Origin: Owenia fusiformis
Taxonomy: Eukaryota > Annelida > Polychaeta > Sabellida > Oweniidae
Assembly: GCA_903813345.2 (NCBI GenBank)
Contig: CAIIXF020000008.1
Span: 567,341 to 631,340 of the forward strand
Length of the DNA: 64,000 nt
Reading direction: 5' to 3'
Shown here: positions 34,890 through 44,987 of the stretch, piece by piece
How positions within the stretch are numbered: the first letter of the stretch is position 1
Layout: every line of letters begins with the position of its first letter
Position numbers and translations under genes: made by a program
The notes under the pieces: model-generated
Database searches by the model: none
What the model saw: the letters and a program-made list of their open reading frames with translations, nothing else
Told to the model about the DNA's origin: nothing

Positions 34890-36548
34890 TCAATCACAAC
34901 ATATAATCTTTTTTAACTTCTGCCTAAATGATTTTCCAAAAAGGAAATAAAATATTACATTACATGCTGAGTTACAAAGGAGAAGTAAATGTGCAATATT
35001 GTAAAAAACGAACTCTGCTACAGACAGTTTATCATCCAGAAGAAGCACTCTACAACCAACATTGAAGAGAGAACATATAATAAAGACTGACAATATTGAT
35101 ATAATTGTTAATGCTCTTTCTTTTCATGTGTTTGGTGTTCTGTTTTAATCCTTGATTGTCTCACGGAACGAATAAGTTTAATGTTGAGAACCGTTACTGT
35201 TATAACTGGCCCCACAAATCTTAGTATAAAAGGACCTTATACACCCTCCATTGGGATCTCCCCATGAGAAAAAAATAATTCATCTGATTTTTCAAAATAA
35301 AAATACTGCTTTTATTATTACATTTATATGTACACTAGTATCTTTTTGACCTATATTCAGCACTGTATTGATGAATGGGCCACTTATTAGGGCAAATATT
35401 CAATCATAAAGTGTACAGGGGTCGAGATGCCAAACCAGGAAGTGTTTTTGTGTCTGTCAAAATCCATTTGCATCCTACACATCCCTACATCTTATCCAAA
35501 TATGTTATTAATTAATGAAACATAACAGTATAATCTTTGGATTTAGAAAGTTGTATGGGATTTCATAAGTGTAAAAGTTGCTTTTGAAGCATTTTCCTAT
35601 AGCCATTTTGTAGGAAAAAATGATGAAAAAAATGTCTAAGCCTTTGATTTGAAGTATGACCTGAATCGATTGCAAACTTTATATTTGCACATCTGATGTG
35701 ATATACCATTTGTGTCATATTGTGAAATTATTTAATTTGCAATCGATTCAGGTCATAGTGTTTTTTAGGTATTTTTTGTGAAAATCAATAGAAACCAATG
35801 GCCTCCATTGGAATCTGATGATATCCACATGTTAAGTCAATGGAGCACATCCAATGTCAAGTCAATACACCCTTGCTGAACTTAATGACCTCAACCTCAG
35901 CCCATGTGGGTCCAAACGCTTAAATATTTTCCACAGTATTATGTGACATTGTATTCTTTATGTTACACCTAAATATGATTCATTTTGTTCATGGGGAGAT
36001 CATAATGGCGGGTGCACTAGATCCTTTAAGAAGCTCTCATATAAGATGAAATAATAGTATTGACCATTCTCATCTTCGATACCGTTATGCCAAACAATAA
36101 ATGGCAAGTTGTAAATGATGGCTGCGACAGTCAGCGCAACCATGACTACACGCATTCGTTTCACTGTCGCAATTAATGAGGCGCGAAGTGGTTTTGCAAT
36201 GTGTATATATCTGTCAATTGTGACTAGGACAATCACCCATGTTGTTAGTGTTGATGCTGTACGATTAAAGTACATTAATATCCACTTTACATTATCGTAA
36301 CTGTCTTCCAAATCCCATAGCTCAGCCACATATCCATCTTCTGGTATAAGTCAAATATAGGAAATGAGGAATAAAGTGTCCGTGATTGCTAATGTTTTTA
36401 GCAGGAATACACGACTACTCTGTTCATGTTCCTTCTTTAGCACAATCAATGATAGAATATTTCCTATCACTCCAAAGATTATGATTCCAATTGAAAGTGG
36501 AATAGAGACAATAGCAACCTTATAAAAAAAGTCTTCTGAACCGTTCAT
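34890..36548 (-). pseudogene. Receptor copy 2: GPCR pseudogene with nonsense codon and 797-bp insertion
   Basis: Minus-strand paralogue of copies 1 and 3. The N terminus from 36548 is short (MNGSEDFFYK) and lacks the 14-residue repeats. TM1 and TM2 match closely (GNILSLIVLKKEHEQS, LAITDTLFLISYI). A TGA at 36351-36353 replaces the glycine codon of the paralogues; the same frame then continues through TM3 with DRYIHIAKPLR, TM4 and YESFLK. A transposon interrupts at 36026-35230. Beyond it ILRFVGP, the TM5 region and TM6-TM7 resume, with at least one further frame change near 35110-35135, where sequence present in copy 3 is missing. The end (34890-35093) keeps LLCNSACNVIFYFLFGKSF and IICCD. With a stop after TM2 it cannot make a receptor. 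Confidence 0.88.
35230..36026. mobile_element. 797-bp DNA transposon in receptor copy 2
   Basis: The ends are about 39-bp imperfect inverted repeats: AAGGACCTTATACACCCTCC at the left, and at the right the inverse of AAGGATCTAGTGCACCCGCC. Both continue into GATCTCCCCATGA. TAA at 35227-35229 and 36027-36029 is the target duplication, as in PIF/Harbinger elements. Inside, 35655-35676 and 35736-35757 form a perfect 22-bp inverted repeat around CGATT. There is no transposase. Confidence 0.82.
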
Positions 36549-37117
36549 CTTTGATATTATCCATACAATGAGATTAGATGCAACAGTAAGATGCCATAGT
36601 TGACAAAATTTAATCTATAATGAGGTTCATATATTATTGATACCACGCCTCTATGTTAAATTGGTTACTAGAAGTATTGCTCTTAAAGAGATTAGTAAAC
36701 CAATTAATTATCATCCCATTGAATTTAGTTTAGAATGTTTCAGTGGTCCACAAGTTTCTGCATGGCCAATTTTTCTTTAGGTTGGAAGATGATCTGTCAA
36801 CCTTTATGCAAAATGTTACATTTTTTAAATATGTTGCAGGCCCATAGCCAGGATTTGCCAAGGGGAGGTTCAGTTTTTAAAAATTTCTGGGGGGATTCAC
36901 ATTTGACAATTTTGGCCCAAATATGGCTAAAATCACTTGGTGAAAAATGGTGAAAAACTGTATGATTTTGAAAGAATTTTTGGCCTGAAAATATATGTAC
37001 ATTTATACCATATAAAACTAGTACAGCGGTAATAATAATCAATAAGAGATACATAAAATTCAAGGTATAAAAATGTGTAAAGTTTTTATTCTTGTGTTCA
37101 TGACACACAATAGTTTA
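36549..37117. other. Intergenic stretch between receptor copies 2 and 3
   Basis: Non-coding. It contains an inverted, truncated copy of the C-rich hAT-like MITE at 36837-36987, starting CAGGCCCATAGCCAGG and ending TTTTTGGCCTG. Confidence 0.6.
36837..36987. mobile_element. Inverted truncated copy of the C-rich hAT-like MITE
   Basis: Read on the opposite strand it matches the element at 21905-22110 from its right terminus through TTTGGCCCAAAT and ATTTTGAAAGAATTTTTGGCC. It lacks the left 30-odd bases. CATTTGACAATTTTGGCCC is shared exactly in inverse orientation. Confidence 0.75.
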
Positions 37118-37297
37118 TATGAGTAAAAACATACACTACTATATGTAAAAACATACACTACTTTTGTAAAAACGTACACTACTATATGTAAAAACATACA
37201 CTACTATATGTAAAACATATACTACTATATGTAAAAACATATACTACTTTTGTAAAAACGTACACTACTATATGTAAAAACATACACTATTACATGT
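37118..37297. repeat. 22-bp minisatellite
   Basis: About eight units of ACTACTATATGTAAAAACAT and its variant ACTACTTTTGTAAAAACGT, in a partly alternating order. The array ends at about 37297. It lies between receptor copies 2 and 3. Confidence 0.9.
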
Positions 37298-37730
37298 TGC
37301 ATTACAGTTGACTCATGAAAATAAGTTACACACTTTTCAAAAACAAGACTTTTCATTCTTACCTAAACTTTTTTTTTTTTTTTTTCCATGGGCTTTCAAT
37401 GATTTTTCTCACACAATCTCTTGTATTCATCTTTCTGTGTTTTGTAATTCTTCTTGGTCATTTCCCTATTGGCACAATTGAGGGAAAAATAGCTTCAAAT
37501 TACCGTAATGTTTTGACGTCATAAGAGTGTTGTAGAAAATACATAGATACGCATGGCAACAATGCTCCGTTGTTATAGCAACTTTGTTGAATGAGCATGG
37601 ATACACATAGCAACGGTCAATCTGTTGCTATGCTGTTGATGTTTATAAACCAATGATGTCAGTATTAAATCTAATAATACATGTTGTCCATTATGTCATC
37701 ACTTCTCCAGAGAGTTGCAATTCTCTTGTT
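37298..37730. other. Downstream flank of receptor copy 3
   Basis: A T15-16 homopolymer lies at about 37370-37385. About 37680-37730 matches the flank just downstream of receptor copy 1. No other gene is seen; the poly(A) site of the receptor was not identified. Confidence 0.5.
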
Positions 37731-38756
37731 TCAACTCTTACAACATATAATCTTTTTTATTTTTCCTCTAAATGATTTTCCAAAAATGAAGTAAAAGATA
37801 ACATTGCATGCTGAGTTACAAAGAAGGCCAAACTTTTCAATCTTATTAACAGTTAGATCAAGGTCAACGTTAGCAATGGATTCATATAGATCAATCATTC
37901 TAATGCTGGTATTAGTAAGAGAACATACTATAAAAACTGACAATATTGATATCATTGTCAATGTTTGCTTTCGTTTCTCCCTGCTTTCTTGACTTTCGTG
38001 TTCGGCATGGATCCTAGATTGTTTAACCGAATTTATAAGTTTAATGTTCAGAATTGTTACAGTAATTACTGGCCCACCATGTCGAAATATTAAATCCAGG
38101 GCACATTCATATATAGCAACAAAATGGATATTTTCATGATATGCGTCGTCAATTTTAGGCTGCTTCAGTACACGTGGAGAATTGTAAATAAAGGCTATGA
38201 CAGTCAATGTTACTATGGCTACACGCATCCGTTTCATTGTAGCAATTACTGGAGCTCGAAGTGGTTTTGCGACATGTATATATCTGTCAATTGTGACCAG
38301 GACAATCACCCATGTTGTTAATGTTGATGCTGTTTTATTTAGATATTCTAGTAGCCAGACTATATCCCCATAGGTGTCATCTGATACCAAAGATCCATCT
38401 TCTGGTATAAGTCCAATGTATGAAATGAGGAATAAGGTGTCCGTAATTGCTAATGTTTTTAGCAGGAATACACGAGTACTCTGTTCATGTTCCTTCTTTA
38501 GCACAATCAATGATAGAATATTTCCTATCACTCCGAAGATTATGATTCCTATTAATAATGTTATATAAATTATGGCTCCTGTTTGATTGATATTCCTTGG
38601 TTTTGTGTCACCATCCAGAAGTCCTGACACATTATTAAAGCTAATGTTTGGCCTGTCATGAAGTCCTGCCACATTATTAAAGCTAATGTTTGGCCTGTCA
38701 TGAAGTCCTGCCACATTATTAAAGCTAATGTTTGGCCTGTCATGAAGTCCTGACAT
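37731..38756 (-). CDS. Receptor copy 3: intact intronless rhodopsin-class GPCR, neuropeptide-receptor-like
   Basis: The 341-residue seven-helix receptor should sit in the plasma membrane and signal through G proteins; the ligand is unknown. Residues 2-43 are three 14-residue repeats, GLHDRPNISFNNV preceded by S or A, each with an N-I-S glycosylation site. TM1 is about 61-86 with GNILS (N79), TM2 about 96-118 with D106, and TM3 about 133-157 ending in DRY (157-159). TM4 is about 178-194, TM5 about 214-240, TM6 about 264-288 and TM7 about 303-325. TM7 ends N318-V-I-F-Y322, an NPxxY motif with valine for proline, followed by FGKSF and a CC pair (338-339) that could be palmitoylated. No cysteine lies at the start of TM3 and TM6 lacks CWxP (VCSLT instead). 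Divergent, lineage-expanded FMRFamide-type receptors are the best guess. The ATG at 38756 is the only upstream in-frame start with the full repeat. Confidence 0.9.
   Translation of the reverse strand: MSGLHDRPNISFNNVAGLHDRPNISFNNVAGLHDRPNISFNNVSGLLDGDTKPRNINQTGAIIYITLLIGIIIFGVIGNILSLIVLKKEHEQSTRVFLLKTLAITDTLFLISYIGLIPEDGSLVSDDTYGDIVWLLEYLNKTASTLTTWVIVLVTIDRYIHVAKPLRAPVIATMKRMRVAIVTLTVIAFIYNSPRVLKQPKIDDAYHENIHFVAIYECALDLIFRHGGPVITVTILNIKLINSVKQSRIHAEHESQESREKRKQTLTMISILSVFIVCSLTNTSIRMIDLYESIANVDLDLTVNKIEKFGLLCNSACNVIFYFIFGKSFRGKIKKIICCKS
38618..38743 (-). repeat. Exact 42-bp coding minisatellite, three units
   Basis: Three consecutive 42-base units, identical except for one base, encode the ectodomain repeats of receptor copy 3. 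Because 42 is divisible by three, gain or loss of a unit keeps the frame. Copy 1 has two diverged units and copy 2 has none. Confidence 0.93.
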
Positions 38757-39425
38757 TTTTCACAAGTTTTTTACATATATACAGTCATAGTGAAGTCATT
38801 TAACAGACTGTATCACGGTATTATGTAACTGGAATAGTACATGTTCAAAAATTCAATCAACGATAGTTCCAATAGTAATTCAATTTATGTTAGGTTATAC
38901 TTGTCTCAAAAACGCAGGCATCTTTAATTTCAATTCTTAATCTTGATTAATCCACATTCATAGTATATCACACCATAATTATATCTAAATTAGTTAGTCT
39001 CAAGTTTGTTTCAATTCTATCAGTATATATTAGAGTGTTAAATGTCTATTCTATTAATCACAATCATGGATGTCATAGAAGAAAGGTTGCTTAGATACAG
39101 GAAGACATCCGACCTTCTGTCCGTAGTAACTAAAATTCTACATGTGGTTTTATTGAACACATCGTGGGAACAGGACATCAATGGTATAAGTGTTCACTAT
39201 TTTTTTTCTCAGATATGCCTTCGAGAGACAGAAATGTTTCTTTATCTCTGATTAAAGGCAAATTGAAGACATTTTCTAGTACATGTAGTTAAAATATTCT
39301 GTTAAGAATATTCTGTCATCTTTCAGGTTTGTGCTTCATGAAAAAATAAATGATAGTATGATTTACGACACCTCGGTGTTGCTGTTATCTAGTTAATTAT
39401 TCTAATGGTGTAGGAGAACAAAAGA
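38757..39425. promoter_or_regulatory. Upstream region of receptor copy 3, shared with copy 1
   Basis: The sequence is colinear with the region upstream of copy 1 (8830-9660), apart from the MITE inserted there. It is the likely 5' UTR/promoter region of the intact receptor, but no TATA box or factor site can be assigned with confidence. TACGACACCTCGGTGTTGCTG at about 39362 resembles the tail of the tandem-array elements. Confidence 0.4.
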
Positions 39426-39557
39426 CTGTTGTATTCTTCCTAAATAATTGATAAGTGACTTTGTATAAATTGTAACACTTAGCACTTCCAACAAATTACC
39501 TGCTATTTCCCCTTTGCCTAATGCAATATAGATATAGTTATCTGTTTGGCTAATATC

Positions 39558-39992
39558 ACACAGATGCGATTTGGTAGTTACCAGTTTCACCACAAGGTGG
39601 CTCATTCGGGTCAGATAGCATGCAGGCATGGCGGGTATAGTAGAAAGCGTTAGAAAGTTCCCTTTAACTTAAATTACATCTGTTTTAATGGTTCAATTTT
39701 CGTATAACCGTTATGTATCTAATAGTTATGCAAATTAAAATAGATCCAGTAAAGGAAAATGTTGTATGTCCAATACAAGAAAAGATATTCCACTTTTTGT
39801 GATTTTGTAATATGTGGTCTATGGGGAATCAACCCGAACTAGAAGTCACATTTTCAAACAAAATTAAATTTTGAAAGTTTATAAACAATTTTTGAAATCA
39901 TATTGCTCCACGTAGATTTCAAATATGTCATCACTTTGGCTGAATTTTGAATACTTAATGACGTAAATCAAGATTATTTCTACTCGCATCTA
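39558..39992. mobile_element. Harbinger-like MITE, copy A (inverted)
   Basis: Reverse-orientation copy of the 430-bp elements at 41.25 and 49.14 kb. It begins ACAGATGCGATTTGGTAG and ends CTACTCGCATCTAG. Shared internal words, read on the other strand, are AATCTTGATTTACGTCATTA and CCACCTTGTGGTGAAACTGG. It ends about 145 bases before the first recognised THADA-like exon. Confidence 0.85.
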
Positions 39993-40138
39993 GTCGATTA
40001 AGTTGAGGCTTCTTTTTCTGGAAAAGATTATCCGGAATTGTTTACTCCATAATGCCAGATTCACGCAAATGCCTAATAAACCATGCACAAAACTATTTTC
40101 AACTTTCCTGTATTAAAACTCTTGCCATCTACTCGTAG

Positions 40139-40264
40139 GTGACAGTCTTTGGTTGTCATGGAATGCATTGATTCTACAACTCCATGATGAGGATGGTGAT
40201 GTCAAGGAAGTGGCGGCATCTAGTGTTCAATATCTTAACCAGATAGCTGTATCTGACATAAAAG
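40139..40264 (+). CDS. THADA: THADA-like gene, exon encoding a HEAT repeat
   Basis: The exon is preceded by CTCGTAG and followed by the donor GTAAGT. It encodes DSLWLSWNALILQLHDEDG, then DVKEVAASSVQYLNQIAVSDIK. The hydrophobic spacing and the L-D-ED-DV-AA pattern are those of a HEAT repeat. It joins the next exon in phase 1 (AAAG|GC, giving K-G-T). The three exons together resemble the C-terminal end of THADA, a large armadillo/HEAT-type protein of animals; the family also contains the yeast tRNA-modification factor Trm732. THADA is my best match from memory, without an alignment. Upstream exons were not found in this window; if they lie to the left, the receptor cluster on the opposite strand would sit in an intron. 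Confidence 0.6.
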
Positions 40265-40692
40265 GTAAGTTGCTTACTGCTAGATATCACTTGAGTGTAA
40301 CACTTACTTTTGCTTTCTGGGATATACAGTCGTGCTTAGTTAAGACATTACTTATAGGCCTACATATTTTTTTTATTCAAAAAAGGATTTGCCTGTATAA
40401 TTAGAAAATAATATTTTCTTGTAACCATCAAGAAGTAGTGACATATTGTTATAACTACTGTTCTAAGTGACCATCACCATCTGTAATAATTTTGTTACCA
40501 TTTCATCAATTTTGTCATGGTAATATACCTGCACTATGTTGTAGTTCCATATTTTGGACAACCACACACACCTTCATCTCTCCTGGTTGTTACATTGATT
40601 GCATCCTTGCTCTGATTTAGAGGCATGGCTCTCAAAATGTCCTGCATGCATTTCTTAAATATTACATTTGGCCTATCTATATATAATTTCAG

Positions 40693-40847
40693 GCACTATA
40701 TATCCAATACAAGCCAACTTTGCCCTGGAGAGGGCTATCAATCTACTGGTTACACTTCATGGGAGGTCAAAGTTCAGTGGATGTTTCAACACATTGTCTT
40801 CCTGGATAGAGTCAGATATTGACCCATATCTCGCCTCTCTCATACAG
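40693..40847 (+). CDS. THADA: THADA-like gene, penultimate recognised exon
   Basis: Acceptor TTTCAG at 40687-40692 and donor GTACAT at 40848. With the split codon it encodes 52 residues beginning GTIYPIQANFALERAINLLV and ending YLASLIQ. It is helical and amphipathic, consistent with a HEAT-type solenoid. It ends in phase 0, matching the phase-0 start of the terminal exon at 46740. The frame would stay open past the donor for some distance, so the donor is chosen because the next exon fits in phase and in family pattern. Confidence 0.62.
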
Positions 40848-41249
40848 GTACATTTATGTTACTCTACCATCCCCCCCTTTACTTGGGACTTTGTCTTGAG
40901 GACAAATCTTAGCTTCCTCATGGCTCATTCCTACAAATTCATTGTCATATTTCTTTTCTTATCAATGTTTTGTCTAATTTGGAGTTTTGTAATACTTTAT
41001 TGCAAAGCCGAAATTTGTGTAATCATTTATATTACAAATAATTCCTTAACCTTTATATATAGAAACATCCTAAAGGTAGGCCCACTTTGGATGTCGTCAA
41101 TAAGTATATTACACCACCTGTGGATACCCTAACCATTAGTCAGCCATTCCCCTTTATTATTGTGCACTGGGGATTCAGGCATGCCCTCCCCCTTAAGTTG
41201 GCCCAGAAACAATTTTTGGGCTCAAAAAAATTTAGTATGGCCTCAATAG

Positions 41250-41680
41250 CCTAGATGCGAGTAGAAATAATCTTGATTTACGTCATTAAAAATCCAAAAT
41301 TAAGTCAAACTGATGTCATATTTTGAATCTACATGTAAAATTACATTAGAAATATGGTTTGAAAAAGAGTTTATCAACTTTGAAAATTTAATTTTCTTTA
41401 AAAATGTGACTTCTTGGTCGGGGAGATTTCCCATAGCCCCAATGTTGTAAAATCACAAAAATGGAAATATCTTTTCTTGTGTTGGGCAGATGATATTTTC
41501 TTTTGCTGGACTTATTTTGATTTGTATAACTTTCACATACATTAGGGGGTAATATGAAAAGTGAACCACTAAAACTGATGAATATTCAAGTTTAAGGGAA
41601 TTTTGTAATACCCTGCCATGTTATTTCCCCCGAATGAGCCACCTGGTGGCGAAACTGGTAACTACCAACTCACATCTGAG
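41250..41680. mobile_element. Harbinger-like MITE, copy B
   Basis: 431 bp, starting CCTAGATGCGAGTAG and ending CATCTGAG, with TAG/TAA flanks at 41247-41249 and 41681-41683. It is nearly colinear with the copy at 49144-49573 and lies in the last THADA-like intron. Confidence 0.85.
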
Positions 41681-41984
41681 TAATTACTGGGCCTTTTTAT
41701 GCATAACTTGGCCGTTTTGGGCCTTATTTTAACTTTGAGCCCAATTTTTGGTTTTAGGGGCCCAAAAGTTTTCAATGTGCATGCGCGGAATATTTTTGTG
41801 ACTTGAAATTTGGGCTACCCTTGTTAGCCTCTGGCTCCGCCAGTGTTATGGGTTCGCTGAAACCCTAAATTTGATGAAATTCTGAATTTCCCAGGGAGTG
41901 TTCTGATCTTAATTCCATTGATATTTTGTTAAAGATTTTAATTTTTTAATTTTTGTGAAATTCTAAACAGCTTTTTGACCAGAA

Positions 41985-42960
41985 TCATTTTTCATGATTT
42001 TCCTGGTATGGTATCAATAGTCCCCGATCTGATCTCCAAAAGGGCTCTAGAAAAGGGGTTTTGTTGTCCGGTACTTTCCCACATAAAATGATTGTACCGT
42101 TTGAAAGAACAGACTTCCCTCCTAAAGAAAACACCTCTTCTATTGATGTAAACAGGGGCAAAAGGCACCAAAACGGGGTTAGACAAGGTGGCATTCTGAA
42201 GTCTCACTTTCTTGTCATCACGATTCCAGGTAAACCATTAGACGGATTTACTTCAAATTTTCACGCATGTTACATGGTAAGAAGTTCTAGAGCTGATTAA
42301 CTTTGCAGCGGCCATCTTGCATTCTGGTGGCCATCTTGGATTTTTTTTCAGATAAATATTGTCATCGCGATTCCACAAAAACCACATAACAGATGTTCTT
42401 CAAATGTTCACACATGTAACATGGTAAAAAGTCCTAGACCTCATTATTTTTTCGGTAGCCATCTTGCATTCTGGCAGCCATCTTGGAAGTTTAAAGATAA
42501 ATCTTATCATCACAATTTCAGGAATACCAAACGGATTTACTTCAAATTTTCACACATATTACATGGTAAGAAGTTCTAGAGCTAATTAACCTTTCGGTGG
42601 CCATCTTGCATTCTGGCGGCCATCTTGGAAGTTTTTTGGATAAATCTTGTCATTGTGATTCCAGGAAAACCACTTTACTGATTTTCTTGAAACTTTTACA
42701 CATGTTACAAGGAAGGTTACATGCTACCTTTTATATTGATATAAACAGGGGCAAAAGGCAGTAAAGTGGGGTTACACAAGGTGGTATTCTAAGGAGAATG
42801 TTATCTATTTTTCTGTATTTTAAACCACATAATTTGACATAAATGCATATTTGGTGTATGATATCATGTTTTATATTGATAGAAACATGGGCAAGAGGCG
42901 CTACAATGGGGTAACACATGGTGATATTCTAAAATACATATTTTTACTCTGCTTCTGTAC
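41985..42960. repeat. Left arm of a 4.5-kb inverted repeat, with tandem units
   Basis: Positions 42055-42300 are an inverted near-identical copy of 46249-46495. The 79-residue frame at 42061-42300 (MLSGTFPHKMIVPFERTDF...) recurs in the other arm. It contains NRGKRHQNGVRQGGIL, like the motif B region of a LINE reverse transcriptase. That segment is repeated in decayed form at about 42742 and 42886. Tandem units of about 140 bases with CATCTTGCATTCTGGCGGCC follow from about 42217 to 42700. Confidence 0.8.
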
Positions 42961-42999
42961 TTTATACCACTTAAATGCATTTTGTGTATGACATCGATT

Positions 43000-44480
43000 G
43001 ATTTTTAGAATAAATAATACATTTCATCAAAAAGAAAAAAGATAATTGAAAACGTCAAACATTTCTTTGAAATCCATTATTGCACAGCGATTTTTGAGAG
43101 CGAAATGTATGCTAAATTGACCTTGATCTGAGTATATAACGGAATTAAAGCTCTTTTAAACGAAAATGTAAATGTGTGGAAAACCTTTCATTGTGCATCA
43201 TGTCAACGAAATGTTCTTCATGCAGTTGAATTATCTTCTGGACAGGTGATCACACAGAAGGAGATACCTGCGTATCATATCCTTACTAAATATAAACAAA
43301 AATGACAAATGAGAAAGGAAAAAGGTGTAAAGCAACCTACTGGGAAAAGCAAACTGTAAAGTGTAAAACTGGCAAACAAAAATCAAACCTGAATATCCTA
43401 AGACAATAATCTAATATGGGAATAAACAGCATCCACACCGTTCAATGACCAATTCCTCATCAACGACCACAACTCCGAGGGACATTCCATTCATACTGAA
43501 GTCATTAAAATACATGTTGAAGAAAAATTGAAAATAATGATATCCAATACTCATAAGATCAAAAATAGTTGTAGATACTATAGTACTCATAAAAGCTGCA
43601 GATAACGTTTCTTCATCGGGAAAGCAAGCTGTCTCTTAGTCAGATATTAACTATCGAGCTGGTTCGGAGCACCAGCATGTCAAACTATGTGAATGGGCTC
43701 CGTATCCACAATGTTGCGAGTTCGAGACACATGTGCTCTTTGCGTTTAATAATCAACAAAAATCACTTAAACCTGCACTAAAACTGTGTGTCAGATCGAT
43801 ATAAGTATAGGGTTTGGAAACTAATTGTACCAACAAAAAGAACTTAAAAACACTGCTACAATATCAACATAAGCTTTCAATAGTAGTGACGATGCAGAAA
43901 CATGCAAAATGTCACCACACCTTGTTAAGTATACAGTACACATTAACTACTGAACAGTGTCAAGATAAACGTTCGAAGCTATTACAATATGTCACCCAAT
44001 CACTAGTGGTGGTGACATAAAAATAATGTATAGAAAAATCTACTGAACCAAAATAACCTTTGTGATAGAAGAACTGATTGTTTACTCTAAGTTTATAACT
44101 AAATATATTTCTAATAAGCAATGTTTTATCGAAAAGAAAAAATAATTTCATGTTATATAAAATCAAATAAATTAATTATAATTTTTTCGTTGTGTTAGTT
44201 ACACCAGTAATAATAAACCTGTTTATAAAGTGGTGTTAACTAGACTATAGAATTTAACAGTCATAAAACCTAAAAAAATATACCAGGAAGGGAACATTGT
44301 GAATGTAAATATATAAAGCACGGATGCCATAGGAAACAGAACAAAAGTTATAACAGAACCTAGCATGGAGAAAGTGTAACTGGTAAATTGTAATAATAAA
44401 AAATAGTATAGATCATGATCTAACATGACATAGTATGCCTTACAACTCATCCTCCCTAACATTATTAAAGACTACTAAAG
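43000..44480. other. Intronic stretch with little recognisable content
   Basis: AT-rich DNA between the arms of the inverted repeat. It holds a possible tRNA-derived SINE (43650-43740). Short frames at 43814-44020 and 44223-44462 show no domain. Confidence 0.4.
43650..43740 (+). repeat. Possible tRNA-derived SINE head
   Basis: ATCGAGCTGGTTCGGAGC at 43653 resembles an A box and GCGAGTTCGAGACAC at 43716 resembles a B box. The spacing is about 60 bases, as in tRNA-derived SINEs. No convincing cloverleaf can be drawn, and no second copy was found in the window. Confidence 0.3.
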
Positions 44481-44486
44481 TACATT

Positions 44487-44967
44487 ATAGTGATCCACTC
44501 GATTATGCTGGTTACCTAAACGGTTTGTTTCGGTAACGAAATGTAGGAACATCGAAGGTATGATTTTTCCTTTTTCCTTTCACACTTTGTAGGCAGAATT
44601 CCCACGACATTTTTTCTCACAAATGTGTATCAGTATCATATGTTTAAGAAAATGTGCATTTTTGCAAACAAATAGTTCAGAAGACAACATAATCGTACAT
44701 TTAATTCCTCACTTAAGTTACATAAACGGTATTTCGAAAAAACAGTTCAGATCTGCACTTTTAACCCAAGCCTTTATGTAACTTAAGTTAGGAATTAAAT
44801 TGACGATTCTGTCGTCTTCTGAGCTATTTTTCGCAAACATGTACATTTTCTAAGACATATGATACTGATTCACGTTTGTGAGAAAAAACGTCGAGAGGAT
44901 TCTGCCTACAATGCATGAAATAAGGAATAAGGACAAATCGTACCTGTAATCGAGCGGATCACCAGTG
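44487..44967. mobile_element. Palindromic MITE (~480 bp)
   Basis: The left arm (44487-44765) and right arm (44770-44967) are inverted copies. The outer ends carry GTGATCCACTCGATTA and the inverse of GTGATCCGCTCGATTA. The left arm also matches 8908-9185. No transposase or clear target duplication was seen. Confidence 0.8.
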
Positions 44968-44987
44968 TATATACAGGGTGAGATAAT

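Noticed and set aside
40668-41132. A single 154-residue ORF as the gene product
   Set aside because: It reads through intron sequence; the donor at 40848 and phase match to the exon at 46740 explain the conserved part better.
42061-42300. A small conserved gene duplicated at 46249-46488
   Set aside because: The two 79-residue frames are the same part of an inverted repeat and resemble a reverse-transcriptase fragment running into tandem units.
43650-43740. A functional tRNA gene
   Set aside because: A- and B-box-like words are present but a cloverleaf with acceptor pairing could not be drawn; listed only as a possible SINE.
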